Source of the DNA: Cognatundibacterium oligocarboniphilum
GTDB lineage: Bacteria > Pseudomonadota > Gammaproteobacteria > Burkholderiales > Burkholderiaceae_D
Assembly (NCBI RefSeq): GCF_013377855.1
Contig: NZ_JABXYJ010000006.1
Span: 102,377-166,376 of the forward strand
Reading direction: 5' to 3'
DNA length: 64,000 nucleotides
Part shown: one piece after another, positions 17,379 through 26,651 of the stretch
Position numbering within the stretch: the stretch's first letter is position 1
How the letters are laid out: every line of letters starts with the position of its first letter
Made by a program: the position numbers and the translations under genes
The notes under the pieces: model-generated
What the model saw: only the letters and a program-made list of their open reading frames with translations
Databases searched by the model: none
Told to the model about the DNA's origin: nothing

Positions 17379-18983
17379 ATGAAACCATCTGTTTCGGCAA
17401 TGCTCCTCGTACTCCCTGTCTGGCTGACCCTGTGCGGCCCGGCGCAGGCGGCCTCCATTGCGCCGGTCACTGATCAGGAAGCAGCACACCTGCTCAACCG
17501 CCTCGCTTTCGGACCGCGTCCCGGTGATATTGCCAGCCTGCAGCAAATGGGCGCAGATGCCTATATTGAGCAGCAGCTGCATCCTGAAAATATTCCATTG
17601 CCAGATGCGCTGCAGCAGAAACTGGCGCAACTGTCCATACTCAGCGCCAGCCCCGGCACCGTGCTGTACCAATACCAGAAAGCGCTGAAAGATGCACGTA
17701 ATGACAGCGACGAATCGAAAAAGCACCGCCGCGAACTGGTCGGCTCGATCATGGAACAGACCGCCGCTGCCCGACTCTGGCGCGCACTGGAAAGCCCGCG
17801 TCAGCTGGAAGAAGTCATGGTCGATTTCTGGTTCAATCACTTCAATGTCTACGAGGCCAAGGGATTCGACCGCGCATTGGTTGCCAGCTACGAACGCGAT
17901 GCCATCCGCCCTTACGTGTTCGGCCATTTCCGCGACCTGCTGGGTGCGACAGCCAGGCATCCTGCAATGCTGTTTTATCTCGACAACTGGTTATCCACGG
18001 CAGATGATTTTCATGCCAATCCACGGCAACGCGGTACGCAAGGGCAAAAAGGAAAATCAACCGGCCTCAATGAAAACTACGCACGGGAACTGATGGAATT
18101 ACACACGCTGGGCGTCGATGGCGGCTATACCCAGAAGGATGTGACCGAACTGGCGCGGATGCTGACCGGCTGGACTTTCGATCCACGCAGCATGGCGCTG
18201 CGGAATCAGAATTTTGTGTTTGATATGACGCGCCATGATGACGGCAGCAAGCAATGGCTGGGGCAGACGATCCGCGCCGACGGCCGCAATGAAGGAGAAC
18301 GTGCGCTGGATGTACTCGCCATGCACCCTGCCACGGCACATCACCTGAGCTTCCAGCTGGCGCAGTATTTTGTCGCCGACCAGCCGCCCACTGCGCTGGT
18401 GGAACGGCTGGCACAACGTTATCTGGACACGCAGGGCGACATCCGTGCCGTTCTGGACACCCTGTTCCACAGCCCGGAATTCCGCTCGCCGGCAAACTAC
18501 GGCAGCAAATACAAAACGCCGTATCAGTTCACCCTGTCGGCACTGCGCGCCACCGGCACACCGGTGCAGAATATCCGCCCTGTACTAGGCACACTGGCGC
18601 AGCTGGGTATGCCTTTATATGGCAGCCAGACGCCGGATGGCTATAAAAATACCGAAACTGCCTGGCTTAATCCCGATGCCTTAAGCCGCCGCATCAATTT
18701 TGCCACTGCGCTCGGAGGCGGTTATCTGCCGCTATTGCAACCGCTGGAAAACGGTCAGGCTGCCGGAATGAAACACATAGAAAAAAACACGGAGAAACAG
18801 ATGGAAAAAATCAGTATGGAAAAGACGCCACCACGCCAGCTGATGCCGCCACCGGATCCGGAACAGTTGCAAAACACACTGGGACCACTGCTGACACCTG
18901 TCACACGCAATGTCATCCATCAACAACCGGCTGCCTTGCGTGCTGCGCTGATGCTCGGCAGTCCGGATTTTATGCAACACTGA
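17379..18983 (+). CDS. DUF1800 family secreted protein
   Basis: 534 residues with a signal peptide (cleavage after about AQAA, residue 25) and the DUF1800 core starting at AHLLNRLAFGPRPGD (about 35-50), with DFWFNHFNVYEAKG near 149-162 and NENYARELMELHTLG near 230-244. The family is widespread in Proteobacteria, is exported, and has no established biochemical function. It is nearly always encoded just before a DUF1501 gene, as here (19-bp gap), so the two probably work together. The segment around residues 462-500 is charged and glutamine/proline-rich and looks like a linker. The 239 bp upstream are a divergent promoter region with no site I can name. Confidence 0.88.
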   Translation: MKPSVSAMLLVLPVWLTLCGPAQAASIAPVTDQEAAHLLNRLAFGPRPGDIASLQQMGADAYIEQQLHPENIPLPDALQQKLAQLSILSASPGTVLYQYQKALKDARNDSDESKKHRRELVGSIMEQTAAARLWRALESPRQLEEVMVDFWFNHFNVYEAKGFDRALVASYERDAIRPYVFGHFRDLLGATARHPAMLFYLDNWLSTADDFHANPRQRGTQGQKGKSTGLNENYARELMELHTLGVDGGYTQKDVTELARMLTGWTFDPRSMALRNQNFVFDMTRHDDGSKQWLGQTIRADGRNEGERALDVLAMHPATAHHLSFQLAQYFVADQPPTALVERLAQRYLDTQGDIRAVLDTLFHSPEFRSPANYGSKYKTPYQFTLSALRATGTPVQNIRPVLGTLAQLGMPLYGSQTPDGYKNTETAWLNPDALSRRINFATALGGGYLPLLQPLENGQAAGMKHIEKNTEKQMEKISMEKTPPRQLMPPPDPEQLQNTLGPLLTPVTRNVIHQQPAALRAALMLGSPDFMQH

Positions 18984-19002
18984 TCTCTGCCAGGAGCACA
19001 AC

Positions 19003-20244
19003 ATGAAGAGAAGACATTTTCTGCACACGCTGATGATGGGCTCCGGCCTGCTGTTACCGGTCAGTCCGACGATCTGGGCCGCCAGCAGCAATACTGCCGT
19101 TCCATCCGGCAAAAAAGTCATCGTTATTATGCTGCGCGGTGCGGTCGACGGCCTGAATGTCGTGGTGCCGTATGCCGACCGCGATTATCAGCAGGCGCGC
19201 CCCGGTATTGCGCTCAAGGCACCCGGGCAGGATAACGGCGTGCTCGATCTGGACGGTTATTTCGGTCTGCATCCTGCACTGGCAGATCTGCGCAGTTTGT
19301 GGGATGAGAAAAAACTGGCCTTTGTGCATGCCAGCGGTTCGCCGGACATCACCCGCTCGCATTTCGATGCGCAGGATTATATGGAATCAGCCACACCCGG
19401 CAAAAAAAATACGCCGGATGGCTGGCTCAATCGCCTGCTCACCAGCTTACCCGGCAGCACAACACCGACCCGCGCTATCAGCATCGGCGCCACCATGCCG
19501 CGTATTCTGAGCGGCCAGGCGATCGCCACCAACATTGCCAGCGGCGCTGCCGGAACCCGCGCCAATGTACTCGACCAACCCAAAGTCGGCTCCGCGTTCA
19601 GTCAGCTTTACGAGAATAATTCCCGCTATGCCAAGACTTATCAGGAAGCCCGCAGCGCGCATCAGGAAGTGATGTCTGCCGCCATGCAAAATGAACAACA
19701 GATTGCCGATGGCGGCGCACCGCTGCCGAACGGCTTTCCGGATGACAGCACCCGGGTTGCCACACTGATGCGTAATGATCCGAATATCCAGTTGGTATTC
19801 ATGGCGCTCGGCGGCTGGGATACCCATGCCAATCAGGGTGCCGGTACCGGCCAGCTGGCAAACCGGCTGGCTCCGCTGGGGCAGGGGCTGGCGAATCTGA
19901 GCAAACGGCTCGGACCGTTGTTTGACGATACCACGATCATCGTGATGTCCGAATTTGGCCGCACTGTGCGCCAGAATGGCAATGGCGGCACTGATCACGG
20001 GCATGGCAATGTGATGTGGCTGCTGGGTGGTAAAATCGCTGGCGGCAAGGTATACGGCGACTGGCGCGGACTGGCGAGAGATCAACTGTACGAAGGCCGC
20101 GATCTGGCAGTCAGCACCGATTTTCGCAGCGTGCTAATGCAGGTCTGCGAACAGCATCTCGCGCTGGATGACCGGCAACTGCAGCAGGTCTTCCCGCAAT
20201 TGCCATCGCTGCACTCCCGTTTCAATTTATACCGGAACACCTGA
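19003..20244 (+). CDS. DUF1501 family protein, Tat-like signal
   Basis: 413 residues. The N-terminus MKRRHFLHTLMMGSG has a twin-arginine motif followed by a hydrophobic stretch, consistent with Tat export. The body belongs to DUF1501, related to the alkaline phosphatase/sulfatase fold: VIIMLRGAVDGLNVVVPY, then ALGGWDTHANQG, then SEFGRTVRQNGNGGTDHGHGN with candidate metal-binding Asp and His residues. AGGAG lies 8 bp before the ATG. It is partnered with the upstream DUF1800 gene. Substrate and reaction are unknown. Confidence 0.88.
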   Translation: MKRRHFLHTLMMGSGLLLPVSPTIWAASSNTAVPSGKKVIVIMLRGAVDGLNVVVPYADRDYQQARPGIALKAPGQDNGVLDLDGYFGLHPALADLRSLWDEKKLAFVHASGSPDITRSHFDAQDYMESATPGKKNTPDGWLNRLLTSLPGSTTPTRAISIGATMPRILSGQAIATNIASGAAGTRANVLDQPKVGSAFSQLYENNSRYAKTYQEARSAHQEVMSAAMQNEQQIADGGAPLPNGFPDDSTRVATLMRNDPNIQLVFMALGGWDTHANQGAGTGQLANRLAPLGQGLANLSKRLGPLFDDTTIIVMSEFGRTVRQNGNGGTDHGHGNVMWLLGGKIAGGKVYGDWRGLARDQLYEGRDLAVSTDFRSVLMQVCEQHLALDDRQLQQVFPQLPSLHSRFNLYRNT

Positions 20245-20372
20245 ACCAGTTTTTCAGACGCCCATCCCCGCACACAGCCGGCCAAACTGCGCGCGGTGTT
20301 TTTATTATCGGAACAGCACAGGAAACTTTTACAATAGTAGTCATCTTCTTTGTATCTGTTTCCCCGCTTTCC

Positions 20373-20969
20373 ATGAAAATAATCGTCTTATTCCCAACGC
20401 AAACCGAAGCCAGCCTGTTTCAACGGGATGATGTCATGAGCCTCGTCTCCGGTGTCGGCCTGACGGCGACCAGCTATGTCACCACCCGCGTAATTCATGA
20501 ACATCGCCCCGATATGCTGATCCTCGCCGGGATCGCCGGCGTCTATCCGCATGCCGCACTGCGTATCGGCAACGTGGTGCTGGTCGGTAGCGAACTCGAA
20601 GCCGATCTCGGTTTTTTTCATTCCGATGGATTCGTCCATCTGGCACATCTGCCGCTTGACATGGTGTTTGAACGGCGTCACACACTGCATTGCCCTGATT
20701 TGCCGGCAAACCTGTTTCCGGTCGCCGCCAGCATTTCCGTCAATGCAGCCATGGCGCCATTTATCCGCACAACGGAAGCCGAAATTGAAAATATGGAAGG
20801 CGCTGCATTTTTCCATGTCTGCCTGCAGGAAAATCAACCATTTCTGGAATTGCGCTCGGTTTCCAATATCGTCCGGCCCGGTAACGACGAATGGGATATG
20901 CAAGGCTCCGTGGAAGCAATGACACAGGGCCTGCATACCCTGATTGATCATTTATTAAAACAGGGATAA
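20373..20969 (+). CDS. Nucleoside phosphorylase-fold hydrolase, futalosine hydrolase (MqnB)-like
   Basis: 198-residue member of the PNP/UDP phosphorylase superfamily. VSGVGLTATSY near 25-35 and ILAGIAGVYP near 50-59 line the base/ribose site, and EIENMEGAAFFHVC near 130-143 holds the ribose-binding Met-Glu pair. The ENMEGAAF form and the LRSVSNIV strand most resemble MqnB-type futalosine hydrolases and Bacteroidetes MTA/SAH-like nucleosidases. No other futalosine-pathway gene is in the window, and Burkholderiales normally make ubiquinone through UbiC (present at 62922), so a role in menaquinone synthesis is doubtful. It may cleave another 6-amino- or 6-oxopurine nucleoside. Confidence 0.7.
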   Translation: MKIIVLFPTQTEASLFQRDDVMSLVSGVGLTATSYVTTRVIHEHRPDMLILAGIAGVYPHAALRIGNVVLVGSELEADLGFFHSDGFVHLAHLPLDMVFERRHTLHCPDLPANLFPVAASISVNAAMAPFIRTTEAEIENMEGAAFFHVCLQENQPFLELRSVSNIVRPGNDEWDMQGSVEAMTQGLHTLIDHLLKQG

Positions 20970-21038
20970 TCTGAAAACCTTTTTCTTTCCAGCCGGTTTT
21001 ACTCAAAACTGCCGCCCTTATTTTCAGGAGTGACTGCC

Positions 21039-21350
21039 ATGTCTCCTATCGCCGCTTATCTTTCCGGACAGCGACTGATCCTCGTGACGGGAGCCGCCTG
21101 GTGCTGCTGGTGTGTCCTGATTATGCTGGCTGCACCTTATCAGCCGGGTGATTTTCTGTTAGTGCTGTTCATCCTGTCGCTGCTGCTGACGTATGCAGGC
21201 TGTGTATGGATGATTCATCCCCTGCTCACTGCCGGACTATGGGTCGGCTGGCGTCTGCTGACCCTGGTGGTCACGGCATGCGTGCCGTTTATCATGATCG
21301 TGGTCATCGGTCATTTTATCGGCCTGGCTGTCAGAACGTGGCTCAGCTGA
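21039..21350 (+). CDS. Small inner-membrane protein, unknown
   Basis: 103 residues with three clear hydrophobic helices (about 15-34, 40-60 and 75-98) and short polar ends. AGGAG at 21024-21028 is 10 bp from ATG 21039 but only 1 bp from the in-frame GTG 21030, so I use the ATG. No family recognised. It sits between the nucleosidase and an AraC-type regulator on the same strand, which suggests but does not show a shared role. Confidence 0.6.
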   Translation: MSPIAAYLSGQRLILVTGAAWCCWCVLIMLAAPYQPGDFLLVLFILSLLLTYAGCVWMIHPLLTAGLWVGWRLLTLVVTACVPFIMIVVIGHFIGLAVRTWLS

Positions 21351-21398
21351 CATGGCAATCAACACAGCACCGGACTGAGCTTTTTCCATTCTGTATTC

Positions 21399-22241
21399 AT
21401 GCGCTATCAGATATTCCCGCCACGCCCTGAACTCGCCCACCTGCTGTTACATATTCTGGTCATCGAACTGGATGACTGCGAACTGCATCTGCCGGCGGTA
21501 CTGAACCCGTCCGTCATGCTATTGATCAAAGGCCGTGCCCTGGTCAGGGAGGCGAATGGCACGATGACCGAAAGCCTGCGCTTTTTCCTGCGAGGCCCGT
21601 TTATGTCACCAGTCAATGTCTGCTATCCACCAGGCACGCTGTCGCTGTCATTCTGCTTTCGCGCCGGGATGTTGCATCAGGCAACCGGGCTGTCTGCCGC
21701 AGGTCTGCTGGAACAGGTGGTAGACATGGCGCACATTTTTAACCCCGATCAGATTCGTCGCTTTTTACAGGACATCGATCAGGATCAGGGGGTGGAAGGA
21801 TATATCGCCAGACTTCAGGAATTGCTGCTGCAGATTCTGGATCACCGGAAAAAAACCAGCATCGGCGCCAGTTTTCTGGCAGCGCATCAGAAAATGTTTT
21901 TCCCGTTGCTGCAATTATCGCTCGACTTTGGTATCGGCCAGCGCCAGCTTGAACGCCGCGTCAGGGATGCGTTCGGCGTTCCGCTGCGCGATGTGCGGCG
22001 GCTGGCGCGCTTTGGTCAATGCCTGCCGCGCCTCATCGGCCACCGTGCCAGCTGGGGCGATCTGACCAGTATCGCGCTGGATTCAGGCTATTACGATCAG
22101 GCCCATATGTACAAGGAATTCACCGAACTGGCAGGTATCTCGCCGGCATTGTTATTGCAGAAAATCACTGGCAACGATCCCGCCTACTGGCTCTATCGCC
22201 TGAACCGGACCGAATTTAAAAATCTTTTTTTACCGGTCTGA
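21399..22241 (+). CDS. AraC-family transcriptional regulator
   Basis: 280 residues. The C-terminal ~100 residues carry two helix-turn-helix units: FGIGQRQLERRVRDAFGV (about 178-195) and the conserved second unit with IALDSGYYDQAHMYKEF (about 226-242) ending at GISPA. The N-terminal half is a beta-rich sensory region starting YQIFPPRPELAHLL and resembles the DUF6597 type. The inducer and targets are unknown; candidates are its own neighbours, including the PF10118 gene 166 bp downstream. Confidence 0.87.
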   Translation: MRYQIFPPRPELAHLLLHILVIELDDCELHLPAVLNPSVMLLIKGRALVREANGTMTESLRFFLRGPFMSPVNVCYPPGTLSLSFCFRAGMLHQATGLSAAGLLEQVVDMAHIFNPDQIRRFLQDIDQDQGVEGYIARLQELLLQILDHRKKTSIGASFLAAHQKMFFPLLQLSLDFGIGQRQLERRVRDAFGVPLRDVRRLARFGQCLPRLIGHRASWGDLTSIALDSGYYDQAHMYKEFTELAGISPALLLQKITGNDPAYWLYRLNRTEFKNLFLPV

Positions 22242-22407
22242 TGTCGACTCCATACCAATTTGTCAGAAACATACTATTCCTGATATTCGCCGGCCGCTAA
22301 GCTTGTGCCAGGCGCGGTATCTTGCGTGGCTGTCCACAGAAAACACTTGAACCCAGCCCGGGATATCCTGCGCAGGCAGATTGTCATCACTTCACAGCGA
22401 GTCTGGT

Positions 22408-23226
22408 ATGAACACTTTAGAAATACGTTACCTCAACATTGATCTGCGCCAGGGCTTCCCGCGTCACTGGCTGGGCGGAGATGCTTTCCGCACGCAGCTG
22501 TTCAACGCCCAGTCGATGAGCTTTCCGCTCGGAGAGCAATATTTTATTGACAGCGTGCGCTCTGCCCTGCCGTTGATTCGTAACGACGATCTACGCGTAC
22601 AGATCAAAGGATTCATCGGTCAGGAAGCAACACACCGCCAGATGCATGCGCAATACAATGCCGAACTGGGTAAGCAGGGTCTCAGCTACTGGATAGGTCC
22701 GTTCGTAGCGTGGCGCATCCGGCTCGCACGCCGGCTGAGTGTGCGCAGCAATCTGGCAATCACCATGGCTTACGAACATTTCACAGCTATTTTTTCAGAT
22801 GCTGTCCTGGGAGAACCGCAATGGCTTGCCGATGCCGCCGAACCGGTGCGCACCGTGTGGCTGTGGCATTCTGCAGAGGAAACGGAACATAAATCCGTTG
22901 CCTTCGACACCTACCACGCAATCGGTGGTGGCTATATGCGCCGTATCGCCTGGTTCTTGTATGTGACCTTGTTATTTTCCGGCGATACGCTGCTGCAAAC
23001 CACACATAACCTGTACCGGGATGGCAGCCTGTGGCAGCCGCGCATCTGGTGGCAGGGTATGAAATACTGTTTTGGAAAAAATGGTTTATTCCGTTTCAGC
23101 CTGCCGCATTATCTGGCCTATTTCCGCCCCGGCTTTCATCCCTGGGACAGAGACAATCTGGCCCAGACGCAACAATGGCTGAATCAACAACGTGCGATAT
23201 TCCGTAAGATCGGCACGCCGGAATAG
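22408..23226 (+). CDS. PF10118-family predicted metal-dependent hydrolase
   Basis: 272 residues, mostly helical, matching the PF10118 group. Two ExxH motifs can be seen, in GQEATHRQMH (about 72-81) and AEETEHKSVAFD (about 156-167), plus EHFTAIF between them. That spacing is reminiscent of ferritin-like di-iron helical proteins and may be the metal site. The frame is open from a TTG at 22381, but ATG 22408 starts directly at the conserved NTLEIRYLN. A hydrophobic helix at about 185-200 hints at membrane contact. Enzymatic activity has not been established for the family as far as I know. Confidence 0.78.
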   Translation: MNTLEIRYLNIDLRQGFPRHWLGGDAFRTQLFNAQSMSFPLGEQYFIDSVRSALPLIRNDDLRVQIKGFIGQEATHRQMHAQYNAELGKQGLSYWIGPFVAWRIRLARRLSVRSNLAITMAYEHFTAIFSDAVLGEPQWLADAAEPVRTVWLWHSAEETEHKSVAFDTYHAIGGGYMRRIAWFLYVTLLFSGDTLLQTTHNLYRDGSLWQPRIWWQGMKYCFGKNGLFRFSLPHYLAYFRPGFHPWDRDNLAQTQQWLNQQRAIFRKIGTPE

Positions 23227-23242
23227 TTCACGTTCAGCGACA

Positions 23243-23929
23243 TCAGCGTGTCACGATGCGGCCATCCACCAGTTCAATGGTATGGTCGCAGCGGCGCGCC
23301 AGAACCATATTGTGTGTGACCATCAGGAAGGTGGTTTTCTGCCGCCGGTTCACTTCACGCATCAGCTCAAAAATCGCATCGGTGGATTTAGTATCCAGAT
23401 TCCCGGTCGGCTCATCCGCCAGAATCAATGGCGGATTCAGCGCCAGCGCCCGCGCAATCGCCACCCGCTGCTGCTGACCACCGGACATATTGCCGACCAG
23501 ATGATCCTGCCAGTTTTTCAGCCCCACCTGTGCGAGCAGACTTTGCGCCTGTTCGCGCATGGCATCATCCGGACGACCAGCCTGCATCAGCATCGGCATC
23601 ATGACATTTTCGGTCGCCGTAAACGCCGTCAACAGATAGTGCGACTGAAATACAAAACCGATCGCGTGTCCGCGCAATTGGGTCAGACTGTCTTCGTCGA
23701 GCTGACTGGTTTCTTTTCCGGTCATGAACAGCCTGCCGGACGACGGCCGGTCGAGCAGACCAATGATATTCAGAAGAGTGCTCTTGCCGGAGCCTGAAGG
23801 GCCGATCAGCGCCGCAAATTCGCCCTGGGTCACCGTCAGGTCAATATCGAACAGTACCTGCGTCTCGGCAGGTGTGCCGGCAGCATAGGATTTGCAGACC
23901 TGATTTAATAAAAGGAGGGATTCAGCCAC
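23243..23929 (-). CDS. ABC transporter ATPase, MacB/LolD type
   Basis: ATPase subunit (228 residues) powering the adjacent permease. Walker A is GPSGSGKST (about 42-50), the signature is [15 protein letters not shown], Walker B is [11 protein letters not shown] and the switch histidine is in MVTHN. The start is taken as GTG 23929, which overlaps the permease stop by 8 bp; the frame is open much further upstream but only inside the permease gene. With the permease and the HlyD-like adaptor it forms a MacAB-type system in which MacB is split into separate ATPase and permease chains. Confidence 0.92.
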   Translation of the reverse strand: MAESLLLLNQVCKSYAAGTPAETQVLFDIDLTVTQGEFAALIGPSGSGKSTLLNIIGLLDRPSSGRLFMTGKETSQLDEDSLTQLRGHAIGFVFQSHYLLTAFTATENVMMPMLMQAGRPDDAMREQAQSLLAQVGLKNWQDHLVGNMSGGQQQRVAIARALALNPPLILADEPTGNLDTKSTDAIFELMREVNRRQKTTFLMVTHNMVLARRCDHTIELVDGRIVTR

Positions 23930-25154
23930 GGATCGCCACCACCGGATCAAGTCTGGAAGCACGGATTGCCGGTGTTGCTGCGGCCAGCAGACCCGCCAGC
24001 ATTGCCAGCACGGCGCTCCAGATAAAAAAACCGATATCCATATCAATTACAAACATGGGAGTGCCATCCGGGTTTTTCGCCACCAGCTTCCAGGCCGACA
24101 ACAGCCCCATCGCCAGCAAAGAACCGATCACTGAACCAAGCAGCCCCACCAGCGCACCCTGTATCAGAAATACCCGCATGACCTGACCACGGCTGCCGCC
24201 CATGGCGCGCAAAATACCGATTTCCTTTTGCCGCTGCACTACCGACACCACCAGTACGCTGGCGATACCGGCAGCCACCGACAAACCGACGAACAGGCGG
24301 ATCAGGAGGCTCGAATACGTCTGCGCCCGCATCGCCAGAAAAAACTGGCTGTTAGTAACTATCCAGCTTAACGCGTTCAAGCCAGTGCTGTTGCTGATCG
24401 ACTGCGCAATGTCTTCTGCGACATATGGATCCAGCACCGTCAGATCAATGCTGGAAACGCCTCCCACCATGCCAAGCACATTTTGTGCGGTGGAAAGCAA
24501 GACATACACATTGCGCTGATTGGCGCCACGGCTGCCAAGATCAAAAATACCGGCAATATTCAGCGTCACACTGGCACCGGACGCGGTGGTAATGCGCAGC
24601 TTGTCACCCAGTCCGACACCCATGTCCTCTGCCAGCTGGGTACCAATCATCATATCGGTATTCGTGGCACGAAAAGCGCCGCCGACAATTTTCTCGGACA
24701 GGGGAATAATTTTATTGTACTGCTCAGGAACAATACCGATCAGCGACACCGCCTGATTCGCACTGCCACGAATCACCAGCGCCGGTCCGGTGGCCGTCGG
24801 TGACACGGCAACGATATCTGCTCTGCGCTGCACCTGATCGCGCACCTTTTGCCACTGATCAATCATATTCATCCGCTGCGAAGGCTTTTGTATGGTCGAT
24901 GCCATTTGTTCACCCGACCCCGCTTTCAGTACCGGTGTGGCCTGCTGCTTCGGACGCTCCAGCGTAATATGCGGCTGCGAACTGAGCACACGCCGGAACA
25001 GATTGCCCTGCATACCGACCAGTAATGCCGACATGAACACGATCACGCCGACACCAATCGCCACGCCGAGAATAATGAACAGCGACTGCATGCGTCCTTC
25101 GCGCAAAAAGCGTGTTGCGACTATCCACTCGAAGGGTAGCCAGTTGCTTTTCAT
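23922..25154 (-). CDS. ABC transporter permease, MacB/FtsX family
   Basis: 410 residues with the MacB topology: one N-terminal helix (about 18-40), a large periplasmic domain (about 50-280), then three C-terminal helices (about 285-310, 330-360, 372-395). The FtsX-like end contains [21 protein letters not shown]. It overlaps the adaptor gene by 4 bp (ATGA) and the ATPase gene by 8 bp, so the three proteins are translationally coupled. The system probably exports a lipid, peptide or drug across the envelope through TolC. Its specificity is not visible. Confidence 0.9.
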   Translation of the reverse strand: MKSNWLPFEWIVATRFLREGRMQSLFIILGVAIGVGVIVFMSALLVGMQGNLFRRVLSSQPHITLERPKQQATPVLKAGSGEQMASTIQKPSQRMNMIDQWQKVRDQVQRRADIVAVSPTATGPALVIRGSANQAVSLIGIVPEQYNKIIPLSEKIVGGAFRATNTDMMIGTQLAEDMGVGLGDKLRITTASGASVTLNIAGIFDLGSRGANQRNVYVLLSTAQNVLGMVGGVSSIDLTVLDPYVAEDIAQSISNSTGLNALSWIVTNSQFFLAMRAQTYSSLLIRLFVGLSVAAGIASVLVVSVVQRQKEIGILRAMGGSRGQVMRVFLIQGALVGLLGSVIGSLLAMGLLSAWKLVAKNPDGTPMFVIDMDIGFFIWSAVLAMLAGLLAAATPAIRASRLDPVVAIRG

Positions 25155-26386
25155 GACGGCGCCCGGGACACCTGCGGACGCACCCGCTGCCCCTCACTGA
25201 CGGTCAGTCCGGTTGCGGACAGTACCCAATCCCCGGCCTGCAAGCCTGATGTGATCTCCACGCTCTGATCACCACGAATACCGATACCGACAGGTCGCTT
25301 GTGCGCTTTGCCATCGGCGATCACCATGACCCATGGCTGCAAGGTGGTCAGGTCATGCACCGCTTCCACGTTAAGCGATAAGGCATTCTGACTGCGCCCG
25401 ACTTCGATCTCCACCGAAACGGTCATATCCTGCGATAAAAACGGCGGCACTTTCAAGACATTCAGTTTGACATTCACCGAGCCGCGCTGGGCATCGATTC
25501 CCGGATTGATATACGCAACCTGCGCCGGAAATTTCTGACCCGGATAAGCATCCGTCACCGCCTGTGCAGCTTGCCCCAGGTGGATGAAACGTAAATTTTT
25601 TTCGTCAATCTGCACCACCAGCTGCATCACCCCCACCGGAGAGAGCATCATCAATATTTTCCCCGGCTGCACAGTATCGCCACGTTCAATATCGCGCGAA
25701 ATCAATGTGCCATCAGCCACTGCATAGACTCTGGTATGACCCAGTTTTGCCTGCGCCTGTGCCAGATTGGCCTGCGCCTGCTGCAAGGCAGTCTGGGCAA
25801 TCTGAAAATCACTGCCTGCCGGCCGCGTCGACTTTAGCTGAAACTGTGCTGTTTTTAACTGGCTGTGCGCCACATCAAGGCTGCGTTGCGCGTCATCCAG
25901 CTGCGCCTTGCCGACGAAACCTTGAGCCACCAGATCCCTGGTGCGAGCGTATTGTTTTTCCACGTTGGCCAGATTGGCCTGCGCCTGCACCAGATTTTGT
26001 TCTGCCAGCGGTGCAGACAATTCACGTATCTGTTTCAGCTTCACTTCGGCCTGCTGCACCGCAGCCTCTGCCAGCGCCACCGCGGCCCGTTCATCGGAAG
26101 ATTCCAGCTCAAACAGCAGATCGCCGGCTTTCACGTTTTGTCCCTCTTTAACCGGCACCGCCAGCACCCGTCCCGTCACCTGCACACCGATATCAACCCG
26201 TGCCGGTGTTTCGACACGACCACTCGCCACCACGGTCTGCAACAAGTCACTTCGGCCAACCTGAAATGCACGGGCACGCTGTCCCAGTAGTATCGGCGCG
26301 GCCAGATACGCCACACCTGCGGCGACAAGCAGCAGGACGGGCGCAATTTTCAGCCATCGTTGATGCAGGATACTGCGCAATACCAT
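25151..26386 (-). CDS. MacA/HlyD-family periplasmic adaptor
   Basis: Adaptor (411 residues) linking the MacB-like pump to an outer-membrane channel. An N-terminal membrane anchor (about 12-34) is followed by a lipoyl half-motif (VTGRVLAVPVKEGQNVKAGDLLFELES, only part quoted as VKEGQNVKAGD), a long alpha-hairpin rich in Q and A (about 110-220), then the second lipoyl half and beta-barrel. First gene of the three-gene operon. The channel is likely the TolC encoded upstream at 26652, although a terminator separates the two units. Confidence 0.9.
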   Translation of the reverse strand: MVLRSILHQRWLKIAPVLLLVAAGVAYLAAPILLGQRARAFQVGRSDLLQTVVASGRVETPARVDIGVQVTGRVLAVPVKEGQNVKAGDLLFELESSDERAAVALAEAAVQQAEVKLKQIRELSAPLAEQNLVQAQANLANVEKQYARTRDLVAQGFVGKAQLDDAQRSLDVAHSQLKTAQFQLKSTRPAGSDFQIAQTALQQAQANLAQAQAKLGHTRVYAVADGTLISRDIERGDTVQPGKILMMLSPVGVMQLVVQIDEKNLRFIHLGQAAQAVTDAYPGQKFPAQVAYINPGIDAQRGSVNVKLNVLKVPPFLSQDMTVSVEIEVGRSQNALSLNVEAVHDLTTLQPWVMVIADGKAHKRPVGIGIRGDQSVEITSGLQAGDWVLSATGLTVSEGQRVRPQVSRAPS

Positions 26387-26585
26387 ATCGGCCCCCGGTC
26401 AATCCCGTTAATGTGCGGCGCTGACGCAATCGGTGCAGTGTGACGTGCGTCTCCAGACTGCCAGAAATCTTACCTGTCGCAGGAAAATTGTCAAAGACAG
26501 CGCAAAGACAGTGGTGTGAATGCGTTGCCTGATGCATGATCGTCCGTCCGGTATTCATGGAATTGATGTATGACAAACCGGCGCA

Positions 26586-26615
26586 AAGAAAAAGCCCGTT
26601 ACGAGACGGGCTTTT
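26586..26615 (-). terminator. Intrinsic terminator downstream of tolC
   Basis: Ten-base arms AAAAGCCCGT/ACGGGCTTTT pair around a 6-nt loop, and on the minus strand the stem is followed by a T-run. It isolates the tolC operon from the MacAB-like operon. Confidence 0.88.
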
Positions 26616-26651
26616 GTAACACAGTGCAGCAGGAATGCTGTATGCAGAAAA

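Noticed and set aside
17325-17960. 211-codon minus-strand frame over the DUF1800 start
   Set aside because: Overlaps the conserved DUF1800 N-terminus and has no recognisable domain.
20268-20311. Possible terminator after the DUF1501 gene (ACAC...GTGT then TTTTTATT)
   Set aside because: Only 4 bp pair continuously before mismatches, so the hairpin is not convincing.
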